DNA of 64,000 nt from Desertivirga xinjiangensis (lineage in GTDB: Bacteria > Bacteroidota > Bacteroidia > Sphingobacteriales > Sphingobacteriaceae), in assembly GCF_024436435.1 (NCBI RefSeq), contig NZ_JAFMZP010000005.1, positions 1-64,000 of the forward strand, in the 5' to 3' direction. Below the pieces are notes generated by a model that was not told the DNA's origin, did no database searches, and was given only the letters and a program-made list of their open reading frames with translations. This document shows positions 33,918 to 43,447 of the stretch, piece by piece; within the stretch, counting starts at the first letter, position 1; each line of letters begins with the position of its first letter. Position numbers and translations under genes: made by a program.

Positions 33918-36533
33918 ATGGCCGACGAAACAGAGAACGAAAATCTACAACCTGCTAACGACCGGATAATACCTATAAACATTGAGGAAGAAATGAAAGC
34001 CGCCTATATCGATTATTCGATGTCGGTAATCGTTTCTCGTGCTCTGCCTGATGTAAGAGATGGCTTAAAACCAGTACATCGCAGGGTCCTTTACGGTATG
34101 CTTGATTTAGGTGTAACCAGTGGTAAACCTTATAAAAAATCTGCACGTATTGTTGGTGACGTGCTTGGAAAGTATCACCCGCATGGTGACTCTTCCGTTT
34201 ACGATACTATGGTACGTATGGCCCAGGACTGGAGTTTACGGTATCCACTGGTAGATGGCCAGGGAAACTTTGGTTCAATCGACGGTGACAGCCCTGCGGC
34301 AATGCGTTATACAGAGGCAAGATTGAAAAAGATTGCTGAAGAGATGCTGGCAGATATCAATAAGGATACTATTGACTACCAGTTGAACTTTGATGACTCT
34401 CTGGAAGAGCCTACTGTACTGCCGTCAAAAATTCCTAACCTTTTGGTAAACGGAGCATCGGGTATCGCGGTAGGTATGGCCACTAACATGGCTCCGCATA
34501 ACTTAAACGAAGTTATTGATGCCACCGTTGCTTATATACAGGATAGGGAAATTGACATCGCCGGGCTAATGCAGCATGTTAAAGGTCCCGATTTCCCGAC
34601 AGGTGGTTTTATTTACGGGCATTCGGGTGCAAAAGATGCGTATGAAACCGGACGCGGACGTATTGTGATGCGGGCTAAAGCCGAAATTGAAACCTATGGT
34701 AATGATAGAGAGCGGATCATTGTAAATGAAATACCTTATCAGGTGAATAAAGCAATGATGATCGAGCGGACAGCCGAACTAGTCAATGAAAAAAAACTTG
34801 AAGGGATCTCCGAAATCCGCGATGAATCTGACCGTGACGGAATGCGTATCGTTTACGAAATTAAGCGTGATGCCAATTCTTCTATCGTCTTAAACAACCT
34901 TTATAAATACACGTCTTTACAGACTTCCTTTAGTATCAACAGTATTGCGCTTGTACATGGCCGGCCAATGATGCTGAATTTGAAAGATATCATAAGGCAC
35001 TTTGTTGATCATCGCCATGAAGTAGTAGTAAGAAGAACAAGGTTTGAACTCGCCGAAGCTCAGAAAAGAGCCCATATCCTCGAAGGTTTACTTATAGCTT
35101 TAGATCATCTGGATGAAGTTATCCGATTGATTCGGAGCTCTGAAACTCCTGATGATGCAAGGACCGGTTTAATTGAGCAATTCGGTTTATCCGATATTCA
35201 GGCCCGTGCTATTCTCGATATGACTCTTCGCCGGTTAACAGGACTTGAAAGAGATAAGATCAAGGAGGAATATGCAGAGTTAATGAAAACTATCGACTAT
35301 TTGAACTCTGTTTTGGCCGACGAAGATCTGAGAATGAAGATCATCACCGATGAATTATTGGAGATCAAAGAAAAATATGGTGATGCCAGGAAAACTCAGA
35401 TAGTTCATTCTGCGGAAGATATGACCATGGAGGACTTTATCGAAGATGAAGGGGTGGTAATTACTATATCGCACGAAGGATATATCAAGCGTACTCCGCT
35501 TACAGAGTACCGTACTCAGGCAAGAGGTGGTAAAGGCTCCTTAGGGTCTAACTCCCGAGATAAAGACTTTATCGAGCATATTATTATAGCCTCTAATCAT
35601 AACTACATGCTGTTCTTTACCGAAGCCGGACGTTGTTTCTGGCTGCGGGTGTTCGAAATACCGGAAGGCAGCCGGACAAGCAAGGGAAGAGCGGTTCAGA
35701 ATATTATTAATATTCCTAAAGAAGAAAAGATCAAAGCTTTTATAAAAGTAAAAAATCTTAAAGATCAGGAATACCTGGAGAATAACTTTATTATGATGTG
35801 TACTAAAAAGGGTACTATTAAAAAGACTTCTCTTCAGGCATACTCGCGTCCGCGTGCAAATGGTATCAATGCGATCAATATTAACGAGGGCGATCAATTA
35901 TTGGAAGCTGCACTTACCGACGGTAACAGCGAAATTGTAATGGCGCTGCGTTCCGGACGTGCTATCCGTTTCAACGAATCGAAAGTAAGGCCGATGGGTC
36001 GTACGGCAACAGGTGTAAGAGGTGTTACCCTGGCCCACGAAAAAGACGAAGTGGTGGGTATGATCAGTGTAAACAGTCCGGAAGTTACGGTGCTGGTTGT
36101 TTCTGAAAACGGATACGGTAAACGTACCGACATTGAAGATTATCGTGTAACCAACCGGGGCGGTAAAGGTGTGAAAACCATTAACGTGACTGAAAAAACC
36201 GGGGAGCTTATAGCGATTAAAGATCTTACAGAAAAAGACGATCTGATGATCATCAATAAGTCGGGTATTGTGATCAGGATTGCGGTTAGTCAGTTAAGAG
36301 TAATGGGCAGAGCCACACAAGGTGTACGCTTAATTTCTTTAAAAGGTGATGATGCAATTGCCTCTGTTGCAAAAGTGGAGCACGATGATGACGAAGTGAT
36401 TGATACCGATGCGATAGCTGAAATTTCGGATGAAGAATTAGCAGCTGCGGCAATCACGGAGCCTGAGGAGATTGAAGATGAATCAGAGCCTGATGATACC
36501 AATGAAGAAGATGATACGTTAGAAGAAGAATAA
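33918..36533 (+). CDS. gyrA: DNA gyrase subunit A
   Basis: Breaks and rejoins DNA in the GyrA2B2 supercoiling enzyme. 871 residues. Winged helix with the quinolone-pocket stretch [19 protein letters not shown]; the Ser and Asp that commonly mutate to resistance are wild type. Active-site Tyr in [12 protein letters not shown]. GyrA-box [10 protein letters not shown] and a full six-bladed C-terminal wrap domain ([12 protein letters not shown]). The last 60 residues are very acidic ([19 protein letters not shown]), a tail that may tune DNA wrapping. Confidence 0.97.
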   Translation: MADETENENLQPANDRIIPINIEEEMKAAYIDYSMSVIVSRALPDVRDGLKPVHRRVLYGMLDLGVTSGKPYKKSARIVGDVLGKYHPHGDSSVYDTMVRMAQDWSLRYPLVDGQGNFGSIDGDSPAAMRYTEARLKKIAEEMLADINKDTIDYQLNFDDSLEEPTVLPSKIPNLLVNGASGIAVGMATNMAPHNLNEVIDATVAYIQDREIDIAGLMQHVKGPDFPTGGFIYGHSGAKDAYETGRGRIVMRAKAEIETYGNDRERIIVNEIPYQVNKAMMIERTAELVNEKKLEGISEIRDESDRDGMRIVYEIKRDANSSIVLNNLYKYTSLQTSFSINSIALVHGRPMMLNLKDIIRHFVDHRHEVVVRRTRFELAEAQKRAHILEGLLIALDHLDEVIRLIRSSETPDDARTGLIEQFGLSDIQARAILDMTLRRLTGLERDKIKEEYAELMKTIDYLNSVLADEDLRMKIITDELLEIKEKYGDARKTQIVHSAEDMTMEDFIEDEGVVITISHEGYIKRTPLTEYRTQARGGKGSLGSNSRDKDFIEHIIIASNHNYMLFFTEAGRCFWLRVFEIPEGSRTSKGRAVQNIINIPKEEKIKAFIKVKNLKDQEYLENNFIMMCTKKGTIKKTSLQAYSRPRANGINAININEGDQLLEAALTDGNSEIVMALRSGRAIRFNESKVRPMGRTATGVRGVTLAHEKDEVVGMISVNSPEVTVLVVSENGYGKRTDIEDYRVTNRGGKGVKTINVTEKTGELIAIKDLTEKDDLMIINKSGIVIRIAVSQLRVMGRATQGVRLISLKGDDAIASVAKVEHDDDEVIDTDAIAEISDEELAAAAITEPEEIEDESEPDDTNEEDDTLEEE

Positions 36534-36539
36534 TGAACT

Positions 36540-36564
36540 AATCCGGAGCTAAGCTTTCCGGATT
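36540..36564 (+). terminator. weak gyrA terminator
   Basis: Stem AATCCGGA / TCCGGATT with an inner AGC/GCT pair, followed by a broken T-rich stretch. Read-through to the TPR genes is likely. Confidence 0.5.
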
Positions 36565-36601
36565 ATTAATTTATTTTAAGTTTAATAAATTGAATGACTA
36601 T

Positions 36602-37708
36602 ATGAAGAGGGCAGGATTACTTATAGCTGCTGTATTTTGTTTGTCGGGACTTTCCGCCCAGACATTTACGAAAGAAGCTATGAATAATTTTGCCCTTTAT
36701 ACATCAAAAGGGGAATTTTCAAAATTAGAAAGTGCCCGAAAGAATATTGACGACGGTTATAAAACAAAAAGAGACTCGTTTACCTACAAAAATAATCTCA
36801 TACGTGCGCTGGTATATTCTTCCTTAGCTTATGCGGACTCTCTTCGCAAGCTAAAATATGTTAAGGATCCGATTCAGGAAGCCGAATTTTCGTTGCGAAG
36901 GTTAAAGAATCCTAAATTAAACGACGAACATGAGCCCGAGTTGAAATACATTGATAAACAGCTGGCAAAAGCCTGGCTGATCAGAGCGAACAAGGCGGTT
37001 TCTGGATTTAAATATTTGCAGGCGTTTGAGGCGTTTAAAACGGTAGACTCACTCGATGCTGGTAACTTTTTAGTCCGCTATAATCTTGCTGTCCTTGCCG
37101 AAAAACTTGGTTATACCCGGCAGGCTATCCGGTATTATGAAATCATAATTTCCGACAAACAGCGCACTCAACCTGATTATTACCTTGCATTATCAAATTT
37201 GTATGATCTGACTAAAAACCATAACCGGTCTCTGGAAGTATTGCAGGAAGGCAGGAAAGTCTTTCCTGGCAATAAAGACATCCTGTTTAAAGAGATTAAT
37301 ATATATGCGGATAACGGCTCCTATGAAACACTTGAAAAAATTGTTATGGATGCTCTTGCCCTTGATCCGGATAATGTAAACCTGAACTATCTTGCCGGTT
37401 TTGCCTATGAAAGCATGGGTAAAAAAACAAAAGCCGAAGAGTTTTATAAAAAAGTGATCAGCGAAGAACAAAATAGTTATCAAGGTCATTATTCATTAGG
37501 TTTATTGTATTTAAATTTATTTTTGAAGGCAACAGAAAATAAAGAGTCATATCTTGCCCTGGCAAAGAAACATCTAACCATGGCAGGGGATATAAACCCT
37601 AATTCTGTAAATGCTCTTAAATCGTTGGCTGTATTGTATACCAATACCGGAAATATGATTGAATTGCAAAAGGTGAATAACAAACTAAAACAATTTATAT
37701 TTAATTAA
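36602..37708 (+). CDS. TPR-repeat exported protein
   Basis: 368 residues from the ATG at 36602; a TTG four codons earlier is possible. Signal peptide (MKRAGLLIAAVFCLSGLSAQ) and tetratricopeptide repeats, clearest at FLVRYNLAVLAEKLGYTRQA and VNLNYLAGFAYESMGKKTKA and again at the C-terminus. It is probably a periplasmic or surface scaffold. It resembles the next gene in length and layout, and is 14 bases upstream of it. Confidence 0.78.
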   Translation: MKRAGLLIAAVFCLSGLSAQTFTKEAMNNFALYTSKGEFSKLESARKNIDDGYKTKRDSFTYKNNLIRALVYSSLAYADSLRKLKYVKDPIQEAEFSLRRLKNPKLNDEHEPELKYIDKQLAKAWLIRANKAVSGFKYLQAFEAFKTVDSLDAGNFLVRYNLAVLAEKLGYTRQAIRYYEIIISDKQRTQPDYYLALSNLYDLTKNHNRSLEVLQEGRKVFPGNKDILFKEINIYADNGSYETLEKIVMDALALDPDNVNLNYLAGFAYESMGKKTKAEEFYKKVISEEQNSYQGHYSLGLLYLNLFLKATENKESYLALAKKHLTMAGDINPNSVNALKSLAVLYTNTGNMIELQKVNNKLKQFIFN

Positions 37709-37722
37709 ATAATTAACACAGT

Positions 37723-38889
37723 ATGAAAATGAAGTCATTTATTTTGGCTGTAGCTGTAACGGGGATATCCTTTACAGCATCTGCGCAAAAAAGTGCAATT
37801 AGCTCTGCCAAAACTGAATACGAGAAATTTTTAGCCATCAAGGCTCAGCCTAAATTATCCATTCCTTCTTTGAAAGCTGCAAAAGAAGCAATTGACAGGG
37901 CTGTTGTTCATGAGAAGACTAAAGAGGATGTAAACGCGTGGACTTACAAAGCACTTATTTATTCAGAGCTTGCAGCGGAAAAAACCACAACGAGCGCCGA
38001 TGTAATTGCTCAGGCTGAAGAAGCTATACAAAAGGCATCTTCTCTGGATAATGCAGGAGCGAATAAAGACAAACTAAAGTCTGCTAACCAGTCGCTTTAT
38101 TATCTTCAGGTTCAAAGAGGTAAAGACTTTTACGACAAAAAAGATTACACAAATGCGTATACTGAATTCAATAAAGGTTTAAAATACGCACCTGGTGATA
38201 CCACTGCTGCTTATGCTGCAGGTATTTCTGCGATGTATGCAAAAGATTACCCCAATGCGATAGCGAGATATAATGAATTGCTTAAAACTGATTACTCGCA
38301 GTTGGAAGGTGTGTACTCCAATCTTTCCATCCTTTATGCCGGACAAAAAGATACTGCTTCAGCTATAAGAGTGTTATCGGAAGGGGTGAAGAGGTTCCCG
38401 AAAAGTACTGATCTTGCTACCAGAGAGATTGAGTTCAGCCTGATGTCGGGCAAACAGAAAGAAATCATAGAAAAGATCACACAGCAAGTAGCGGCAAATC
38501 CAACCAACAGATTATATCCTTTTTATTTAGGAATTGCCTATAATGCTACAGGGGATAACAAAAAGGCTGAGGAAGCTTATAAAAAAGCTATTGAAGTTGA
38601 TCCGAATTATACTGATGCTTACATAAATATAGGCGGTTTGATTATGAACAATGGCATTGATATGTATAATAGAGCGAATAAGCTTCCAACCAGTAAGGTT
38701 GCTGAATACAATGCACTTAAAAAACAATCCTCTGCGGAGTTTGACCGCGCTCTACCTTATCTTCAAAAATCAGTTGAGCTTGATCCTAAATCGAACATTG
38801 CACTTCAGAATCTGAAAAAATATTATTCTATAAAAAATAATACCGCTAAGGTTGCTGAAATTGATGCTAAGCTAAAGGCTTTGGAATAA
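37723..38889 (+). CDS. TPR-repeat exported protein
   Basis: 388 residues. Signal peptide (MKSFILAVAVTGISFTASAQ), then five or more TPR motifs, the best at LYPFYLGIAYNATGDNKKAE and AYKKAIEVDPNYTDAYINIG. It is likely a paralogue of the preceding gene and co-transcribed with it. Partner unknown. Confidence 0.8.
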   Translation: MKMKSFILAVAVTGISFTASAQKSAISSAKTEYEKFLAIKAQPKLSIPSLKAAKEAIDRAVVHEKTKEDVNAWTYKALIYSELAAEKTTTSADVIAQAEEAIQKASSLDNAGANKDKLKSANQSLYYLQVQRGKDFYDKKDYTNAYTEFNKGLKYAPGDTTAAYAAGISAMYAKDYPNAIARYNELLKTDYSQLEGVYSNLSILYAGQKDTASAIRVLSEGVKRFPKSTDLATREIEFSLMSGKQKEIIEKITQQVAANPTNRLYPFYLGIAYNATGDNKKAEEAYKKAIEVDPNYTDAYINIGGLIMNNGIDMYNRANKLPTSKVAEYNALKKQSSAEFDRALPYLQKSVELDPKSNIALQNLKKYYSIKNNTAKVAEIDAKLKALE

Positions 38890-38913
38890 GCTTTATCTCA
38901 ATCTATATTAAAC

Positions 38914-38945
38914 AAAAAAAGCGAACAAACCTGTTCGCTTTTTTT
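38914..38945. terminator. bidirectional terminator
   Basis: AAAAAAAGCGAACA pairs with TGTTCGCTTTTTTT around a four-base loop. It serves the TPR genes on the plus strand and the nitroreductase on the minus strand. Confidence 0.92.
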
Positions 38946-38960
38946 GTTTATTTTCTTTGA

Positions 38961-39611
38961 TTAAGCAGCGTTTACGCGGAGGTCAGAATCTTTAATGAAA
39001 AGTTTCCCGGCATCTACACGTACTTTGGGGAGCTTTACCAACCAGTCGTTTTCCTGGTCACGGTAGCCTAAAGGAAGCAGGATGACGCTTTTTAAGCCAA
39101 GTGCTTCCAGCCCCAGCAGCTTATCCAGGGCTGCAGCATCAAATCCCTCCATCGGCGTAGCATCTACCTGTTCTGCAGCTGCAGCAATTAGAGCTGTGCC
39201 CAACGCGATATAGGCCTGCCTTGCAGCCCAGTTAAAGTTTTGTTCTTCAGGAGCTGCACTTAAATTTTCACCATAGGTGCGCATGGTTTTTAGAGAATCC
39301 AGGCTTACATTTCGAACTTCGGCAATTCTTTCAACAAATTCTTCCACTCTTTTTGGTGTTATTTTGTTCCATGCCGCAAATACCAGCAGGTGCGAGGCCT
39401 CTGTTATCTGCGGCTGGTTGTTTGCAATCGTTTTGATTTGTTCACGTATCTGCTCGTCGCGGATCACCAGTACATTATAGGGCTGCATGCCGATAGAAGA
39501 GGCCGAAAGTTGTATACTTTCTAAAATGTTATTTAATTTTTGTTCTGCAATTTGTTCGCCGTTCATGCGCTTTGTTGCATATCTCCAGTTTAAGATTGAT
39601 TTAAGATCCAT
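38961..39611 (-). CDS. nitroreductase-family NAD(P)H-dependent oxidoreductase
   Basis: 216 residues, FMN-binding nitroreductase fold of the NfsB type. WRYATKRMNGEQI near the N-terminus holds the FMN-phosphate Arg; QLSASSIGMQPYNVLVI and the C-terminal LLPLGYRDQENDW complete the fold. It reduces quinones or nitro compounds. It is divergent from an HxlR-type regulator, a common regulator-target pair. Confidence 0.88.
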   Translation of the reverse strand: MDLKSILNWRYATKRMNGEQIAEQKLNNILESIQLSASSIGMQPYNVLVIRDEQIREQIKTIANNQPQITEASHLLVFAAWNKITPKRVEEFVERIAEVRNVSLDSLKTMRTYGENLSAAPEEQNFNWAARQAYIALGTALIAAAAEQVDATPMEGFDAAALDKLLGLEALGLKSVILLPLGYRDQENDWLVKLPKVRVDAGKLFIKDSDLRVNAA

Positions 39612-39625
39612 ACTTTTATTTACTT

Positions 39626-39669
39626 AGTTACTTTTAATAACTCAAATTTATTTAGTAACTTAGTACTAA
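39626..39669. promoter_or_regulatory. two inverted repeats in the nitroreductase/HxlR gap, candidate operators
   Basis: AGTTA-CTTTTAA-TAACT (39626-39642) and TTAGTA-ACTTAG-TACTAA (39652-39669), within the 89-base divergent gap. Each could bind a dimeric winged-helix regulator. The HxlR-type gene next door is the obvious candidate. Confidence 0.55.
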
Positions 39670-39700
39670 ACAATAAGGCACTATTTAATTACTCAGTTGT

Positions 39701-40138
39701 ATGGAAGTAACTATTGGAAAAGGAGAAGCCAGAGCCACACGGGAAAAAGTAAACAGTCATTTTTCTGACGGAAAGAAGACATTTAACTGCCCTATTACCA
39801 ACGTTCTGGACCGTATCAGTGATAAGTGGTCGATTCACGCGATAATAACGCTTGGGAAGGCTGATAAGCTCAGATTTAATGAGCTTATGAAGAGTATTCA
39901 TGGTATTAGTCAGAGGATGCTTACGGTTACTTTACGGAACCTGGAACAAGACGGTATTGTAACCCGTAAGATATTTCCCGAGATTCCTCCCAGAGTTGAA
40001 TACCAGTTAACAGACCTTGGCCGGAGTCTTTTATTTCAATTGATCCAGCTTTCTGAATGGGCGACCAGTAATATGGACGAAATCTTTGCTGCCAGGGAAA
40101 AGTTTGGAAATACAAATTCAAGTTTGCCTGGCAGGTAG
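39701..40138 (+). CDS. HxlR-family transcriptional regulator
   Basis: 145 residues. Winged helix with the family mark NCPITNVLDRISDKWSIHAI, then FNELMKSIHGISQRMLTVTLRNLEQDGIVTRK (recognition helix and wing). The Cys at the start of that motif is the residue that senses electrophiles in HypR/YodB relatives. It probably represses the divergent nitroreductase and itself. Confidence 0.88.
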   Translation: MEVTIGKGEARATREKVNSHFSDGKKTFNCPITNVLDRISDKWSIHAIITLGKADKLRFNELMKSIHGISQRMLTVTLRNLEQDGIVTRKIFPEIPPRVEYQLTDLGRSLLFQLIQLSEWATSNMDEIFAAREKFGNTNSSLPGR

Positions 40139-40176
40139 TTACTGCTTATACTTGTTCATTCTTATAAATCATTTAG

Positions 40177-40725
40177 ATGAAGATATACACCAAAACCGGT
40201 GACAGCGGTGAAACGTCGTTAATAGGAGGAAGGCGTGTTCCAAAATACGACCTTCGGATTGAGAGTTATGGAACAATAGATGAGCTCAACTCTTACATTG
40301 GTTTAATAAGAGATCAGGACATTGAAGCAGATGTTAAAGCCGTTTTGAAAGAAATTCAGGACCGGCTCTTTACAATAGGATCGGTGCTGGCTACTGATCC
40401 CGAAAAGTCGCGCCTTAAAATTTCGGGTTTGATTGATGCTGATATTGTATTGCTTGAAACGGAGATAGATGCTATGGTGTCTAAGCTTCCGGAGTTGCGG
40501 CATTTTATTTTGCCTGGAGGAGATACGGTTGTTTCTTATTGTCACCTGGCCAGATGCGTGTGCCGCCGGGCTGAGAGGATTGTGGTGCATTTATCAGACA
40601 GCAGTTTTGTGGATGAAAAAGTTGTGGTATATCTTAACCGTTTGAGCGATTATCTTTTTGTACTCGCCAGGCACTTGTGTGCTTACAAAGGAATTGAGGA
40701 GAATAAGTGGGTTGCCAGGTCATAA
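40177..40725 (+). CDS. cob(I)alamin adenosyltransferase, PduO type
   Basis: 182 residues. Adenosylates reduced cobalamin to coenzyme B12. IYTKTGDSGETSLIGGRRV is the ATP-binding N-terminal motif, then YGTIDELNSYIGL and the C-terminal ARCVCRRAER and LNRLSDYLFVLAR. Length is normal. It lies 38 bases after the regulator but is not functionally related to it. Useful for B12-dependent mutase or ribonucleotide reductase. Confidence 0.92.
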   Translation: MKIYTKTGDSGETSLIGGRRVPKYDLRIESYGTIDELNSYIGLIRDQDIEADVKAVLKEIQDRLFTIGSVLATDPEKSRLKISGLIDADIVLLETEIDAMVSKLPELRHFILPGGDTVVSYCHLARCVCRRAERIVVHLSDSSFVDEKVVVYLNRLSDYLFVLARHLCAYKGIEENKWVARS

Positions 40726-40805
40726 GCCTGTTTTAGGGGATTGTTAGACAAAAATCAAAATCTATATTATTCAAAAAATATTTTAAATTCTTATAATTTT
40801 TATTA

Positions 40806-40813
40806 TACTTTTG
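40806..40813 (+). promoter_or_regulatory. promoter -7 box of the DUF2795 gene
   Basis: TACTTTTG, perfect TAnnTTTG, 33 bases before the ATG. Confidence 0.6.
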
Positions 40814-40846
40814 CGACAAAATTTTGAAGCTTAAACTTTAAAAAAT

Positions 40847-41068
40847 ATGTATTGGACCTTAGAATTAGCATCGCACCTGGAAGACGCTCCATGGCCTGCA
40901 ACAAAAGATGAGTTAATCGATTATGCTATCCGTTCAGGAGCTCCTGTTGAAGTGATAGAAAATTTACAGGCGTTGGAAGATGACGGCGAGCCCTACGAGA
41001 ATATTGAGGAGATCTGGCCCGATTATCCAACCAAAGATGATTTCTTCTTTAATGAAGACGAATACTAA
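40847..41068 (+). CDS. DUF2795-family small acidic protein
   Basis: 73 residues, very acidic, with WTLELASHLEDAPWPATKDELIDYAI and an acidic C-terminal half ending DDFFFNEDEY. It matches the DUF2795 type found across Bacteroidota. Function unknown. It has its own promoter and terminator, so it is a monocistronic gene. Confidence 0.75.
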   Translation: MYWTLELASHLEDAPWPATKDELIDYAIRSGAPVEVIENLQALEDDGEPYENIEEIWPDYPTKDDFFFNEDEY

Positions 41069-41069
41069 A

Positions 41070-41098
41070 AGCTCTGTCCCTGTACAGGGCTTTTTTTT
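41070..41098 (+). terminator. terminator of the DUF2795 gene
   Basis: AGCTCTGT pairs with ACAGGGCT (one G-U) around a six-base loop, then eight T. Confidence 0.88.
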
Positions 41099-41115
41099 AT
41101 AGGGCAACTCCTAGT

Positions 41116-41142
41116 CGCACGCGGCACGCGTGCCGCGTGTGC
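41116..41142. repeat. palindrome of the family-1 element ends
   Basis: CACGCGGCACG (41118-41128) directly followed by its exact complement (41129-41139), a perfect 22-base palindrome. Each half is the end of the 7157-7310 element, here with no interior. It lies in the gap between the DUF2795 gene and the next small gene. Confidence 0.7.
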
Positions 41143-41332
41143 TATAAAGCGGCTTTTTTCATTATTCTGTAAAGTCCTCTGTTCACTATTGGCTATTATA
41201 TTGTACAGATAATTAAAAATAAGTACCTAAAAGTGCTGTTTCGGAACGGTTTTCCATAGTTTGCCGCTTGGCTTGCTTTTTGTATCGGTAGTATCAGTTG
41301 AATATATCAATCTAAAACTAAAATATAATACT

Positions 41333-41485
41333 ATGGGAAATCTACTTTATTTAATCGCAGTTGTCCTGGTAATAATCTGGGCTGTGAGTTTTTTCGGAGG
41401 ATATGCAAGCGGAGGAATCATCCATATTCTATTAGTGATTGCAATTGTTGCAGTGCTATTAAGAGTTATAAGAGGAGCTGTTTAG
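41333..41485 (+). CDS. small two-helix membrane protein, Lmo0937 type
   Basis: 50 residues from the ATG at 41333; an earlier in-frame start would add 24 residues that are not membrane-like. Two hydrophobic helices (LLYLIAVVLVIIWAVSFFGG and IIHILLVIAIVAVLLRVI) with a Gly-rich turn. This matches the Lmo0937-like small membrane proteins, often stress-related. Terminator follows. Confidence 0.7.
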   Translation: MGNLLYLIAVVLVIIWAVSFFGGYASGGIIHILLVIAIVAVLLRVIRGAV

Positions 41486-41507
41486 TTCCCTGAGAATAAT
41501 TAATAAA

Positions 41508-41537
41508 TAAAAAGATCCGGTTCGCCGGATTTTTTTA
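41508..41537. terminator. bidirectional terminator with UUCG loop
   Basis: ATCCGG-TTCG-CCGGAT with seven T after and an A-run before. It lies between convergent lmo0937-like gene and ispD. Confidence 0.9.
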
Positions 41538-41545
41538 TTTATTAA

Positions 41546-42217
41546 TTATCTACCGGACTTTAGAAAAAGCGATGCAATCTCAAGATCTTCCCGGAACGTA
41601 ATTTTTATATTTCTGAGGTCTCCATACACAGTAGATACCTTGAAACCCGCTTTCTCCACCACAGAGGCATCGTCAGTGAATTCGCCGGAAAAGCTTTGCT
41701 GATAAGCTTTTTTTAAGATTCCGGACTTAAATATTTGGGGCGTCTGTACAATCAGGATTTCGTCACGATTCAATGCCACGGTGTTGTTGTTTACTTTTCT
41801 TCGCAATGAATCGCGACTACCTACTACCGGAATGGCGGATTCATGTTCTTCCGCGTGCCGGTAACATCGGGAGATCAGATCATCTGATATGATTGGACGG
41901 ACTGCGTCATGTACAGCTGTTACAGACTCTTCGCTGATTTGAGACAATGCATTTTTCACGGATTCAAAACGCTGACTTCCTCCCGGAATAATTTTATGAG
42001 GTATGTCAAATGAATGCGTCGTGCAGAGTTCTGTCCAGAGAGAGTTATACGATTGATTTAATGCTAAAATGATCTCCGGTTGCATGGATGACTCGTGAAA
42101 GGCCCTGATGGTATGCATCAGTACGGGAAGTCCGTCCAGCAGTAGAAATTGCTTAGGAGTGGAAGTTTCCATTCGACTCCCGGAACCGCCGGCGACTATT
42201 ATGGCGTAGTATTTCAT
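41546..42217 (-). CDS. ispD: 2-C-methyl-D-erythritol 4-phosphate cytidylyltransferase
   Basis: Third step of the MEP isoprenoid pathway. 223 residues. AIIVAGGSGSRMETSTPKQF is the CTP-binding loop, HDAVRPIIS and QTPQIFKSGIL follow, and the DDASVVEKAG motif is near the C-terminus. It is probably transcribed with queA upstream; a strong hairpin sits between them. Confidence 0.95.
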   Translation of the reverse strand: MKYYAIIVAGGSGSRMETSTPKQFLLLDGLPVLMHTIRAFHESSMQPEIILALNQSYNSLWTELCTTHSFDIPHKIIPGGSQRFESVKNALSQISEESVTAVHDAVRPIISDDLISRCYRHAEEHESAIPVVGSRDSLRRKVNNNTVALNRDEILIVQTPQIFKSGILKKAYQQSFSGEFTDDASVVEKAGFKVSTVYGDLRNIKITFREDLEIASLFLKSGR

Positions 42218-42242
42218 TCACCTGGTAAAAAGAAGGGATAGG

Positions 42243-42273
42243 ACCGGAGATCAGTTTTGATCTGATCTCCGGT
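42243..42273. terminator. strong hairpin between queA and ispD
   Basis: ACCGGAGATCAG pairs perfectly with CTGATCTCCGGT around a seven-base loop. On the minus strand the T-run is not immediate (CC TATCCCTTC then TTTTT), so it may be an attenuator or RNA-stability hairpin rather than a full terminator. Confidence 0.55.
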
Positions 42274-42296
42274 TTTGGGCGGTAAGCCCGAATAAA

Positions 42297-43346
42297 TTAG
42301 ATGATCAGCATTGCATCGCCATAACTGTAAAAGCGGTATTTTTCTTTTACAGCTATTTCGTAAGCATTCATAACATTTTCATAACCTCCGAAAGCACATA
42401 TCATCATCAACAAGGTCGATTCTGGTGTGTGAAAGTTGGTGATCATGCTGTTTGCTATACTGAAATCGTATGGCGGGAATATGAACTTGCTGGTCCAGTC
42501 GTTTGCGGCCTTAAGTGTTCTATTGGCAGAAACGGCCGATTCGATAGCTCTCATGCTGGTAGTGCCAACTGCACAAATACGTCTTTTTTCTTCAATAGCA
42601 CGATTAACCAGGTCTGCGTCTTTCTGTTCGATAATGAATTGCTCAGAATCCATCTTATGTTTAGTCAGATCCTCTACCTCTACGGCGCGGAAGGTACCTA
42701 AACCGACATGAAGGGTTACTTCGGCAAAATCCACACCTTTAAGCTCAAGGCGTTTCATTAATTCGCGACTGAAATGCAAACCAGCCGTTGGAGCAGCAAC
42801 AGCACCTTCGTTTTTAGCAAAAATGGTTTGATAGCGTTCCTTGTCCTCAGGAGTCGCTTTTCTTTTGATATATTTGGGGAGTGGTGTTTCTCCGAGAATT
42901 TCGATGTTTCTGCGGAATTCTTCTTCTGAACCATCAAAAAGGAAACGAATTGTACGGCCGCGTGAAGTAGTATTATCCACAACTTCAGCAACCAAAAGAT
43001 CGTCTTCTCCGAAATAAAGTTTGTTACCCACGCGGATCTTACGTGCCGGATCAACCAGCACATCCCATAACCGTAATTCTTTATTTAGTTCTCTTAAGAG
43101 AAATACTTCAATAGTTGCGCCGGTTTTTTCCTTATTGCCGTACATCCTGGCAGGAAATACCTTTGTGTTATTCAGAATCATCACGTCCTTCTCATCAAAA
43201 TAACCTAAGACATCTTTAAAGATTTTATGTTCAATGGCACCGGTTTTACGGTCAAGTACCATTAAACGGGCTTCATCACGCTGATCGGCAGGTGTATGTG
43301 CAATCAAAGAATCAGGTAAATTGAATTTGAACTGCGATAACTTCAT
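42297..43346 (-). CDS. queA: S-adenosylmethionine:tRNA ribosyltransferase-isomerase
   Basis: Makes epoxyqueuosine in tRNA by moving the ribose of SAM to the 7-aminomethyl base. 349 residues. [26 protein letters not shown] at the N-terminus, VFPARMYG, and [12 protein letters not shown] and [12 protein letters not shown]-like [20 protein letters not shown], with IKPPYDF-like FPPYDFSI near the C-terminus. The gene has its own -7 box. Confidence 0.95.
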   Translation of the reverse strand: MKLSQFKFNLPDSLIAHTPADQRDEARLMVLDRKTGAIEHKIFKDVLGYFDEKDVMILNNTKVFPARMYGNKEKTGATIEVFLLRELNKELRLWDVLVDPARKIRVGNKLYFGEDDLLVAEVVDNTTSRGRTIRFLFDGSEEEFRRNIEILGETPLPKYIKRKATPEDKERYQTIFAKNEGAVAAPTAGLHFSRELMKRLELKGVDFAEVTLHVGLGTFRAVEVEDLTKHKMDSEQFIIEQKDADLVNRAIEEKRRICAVGTTSMRAIESAVSANRTLKAANDWTSKFIFPPYDFSIANSMITNFHTPESTLLMMICAFGGYENVMNAYEIAVKEKYRFYSYGDAMLII

Positions 43347-43371
43347 AAGATTATAACAAAATTTTAGGGCG

Positions 43372-43379
43372 CAAAGTTA
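43372..43379 (-). promoter_or_regulatory. queA promoter -7 box
   Basis: TAACTTTG on the minus strand, perfect TAnnTTTG, 25 bases before the ATG. Confidence 0.6.
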
Positions 43380-43447
43380 GTGAAAATTAATTCTATTTTG
43401 TTAACGATTCATCTTATCAAAGATATTTTCAGCAGAATATGCGAGTA

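Noticed and set aside
35541-35897. Minus-strand open frame of 118 codons inside gyrA
   Set aside because: Antisense to the GyrA C-terminal domain.
33918-36533. Quinolone-resistance mutation in gyrA
   Set aside because: The Ser and Asp at the two common positions ([10 protein letters not shown]) are the sensitive forms.
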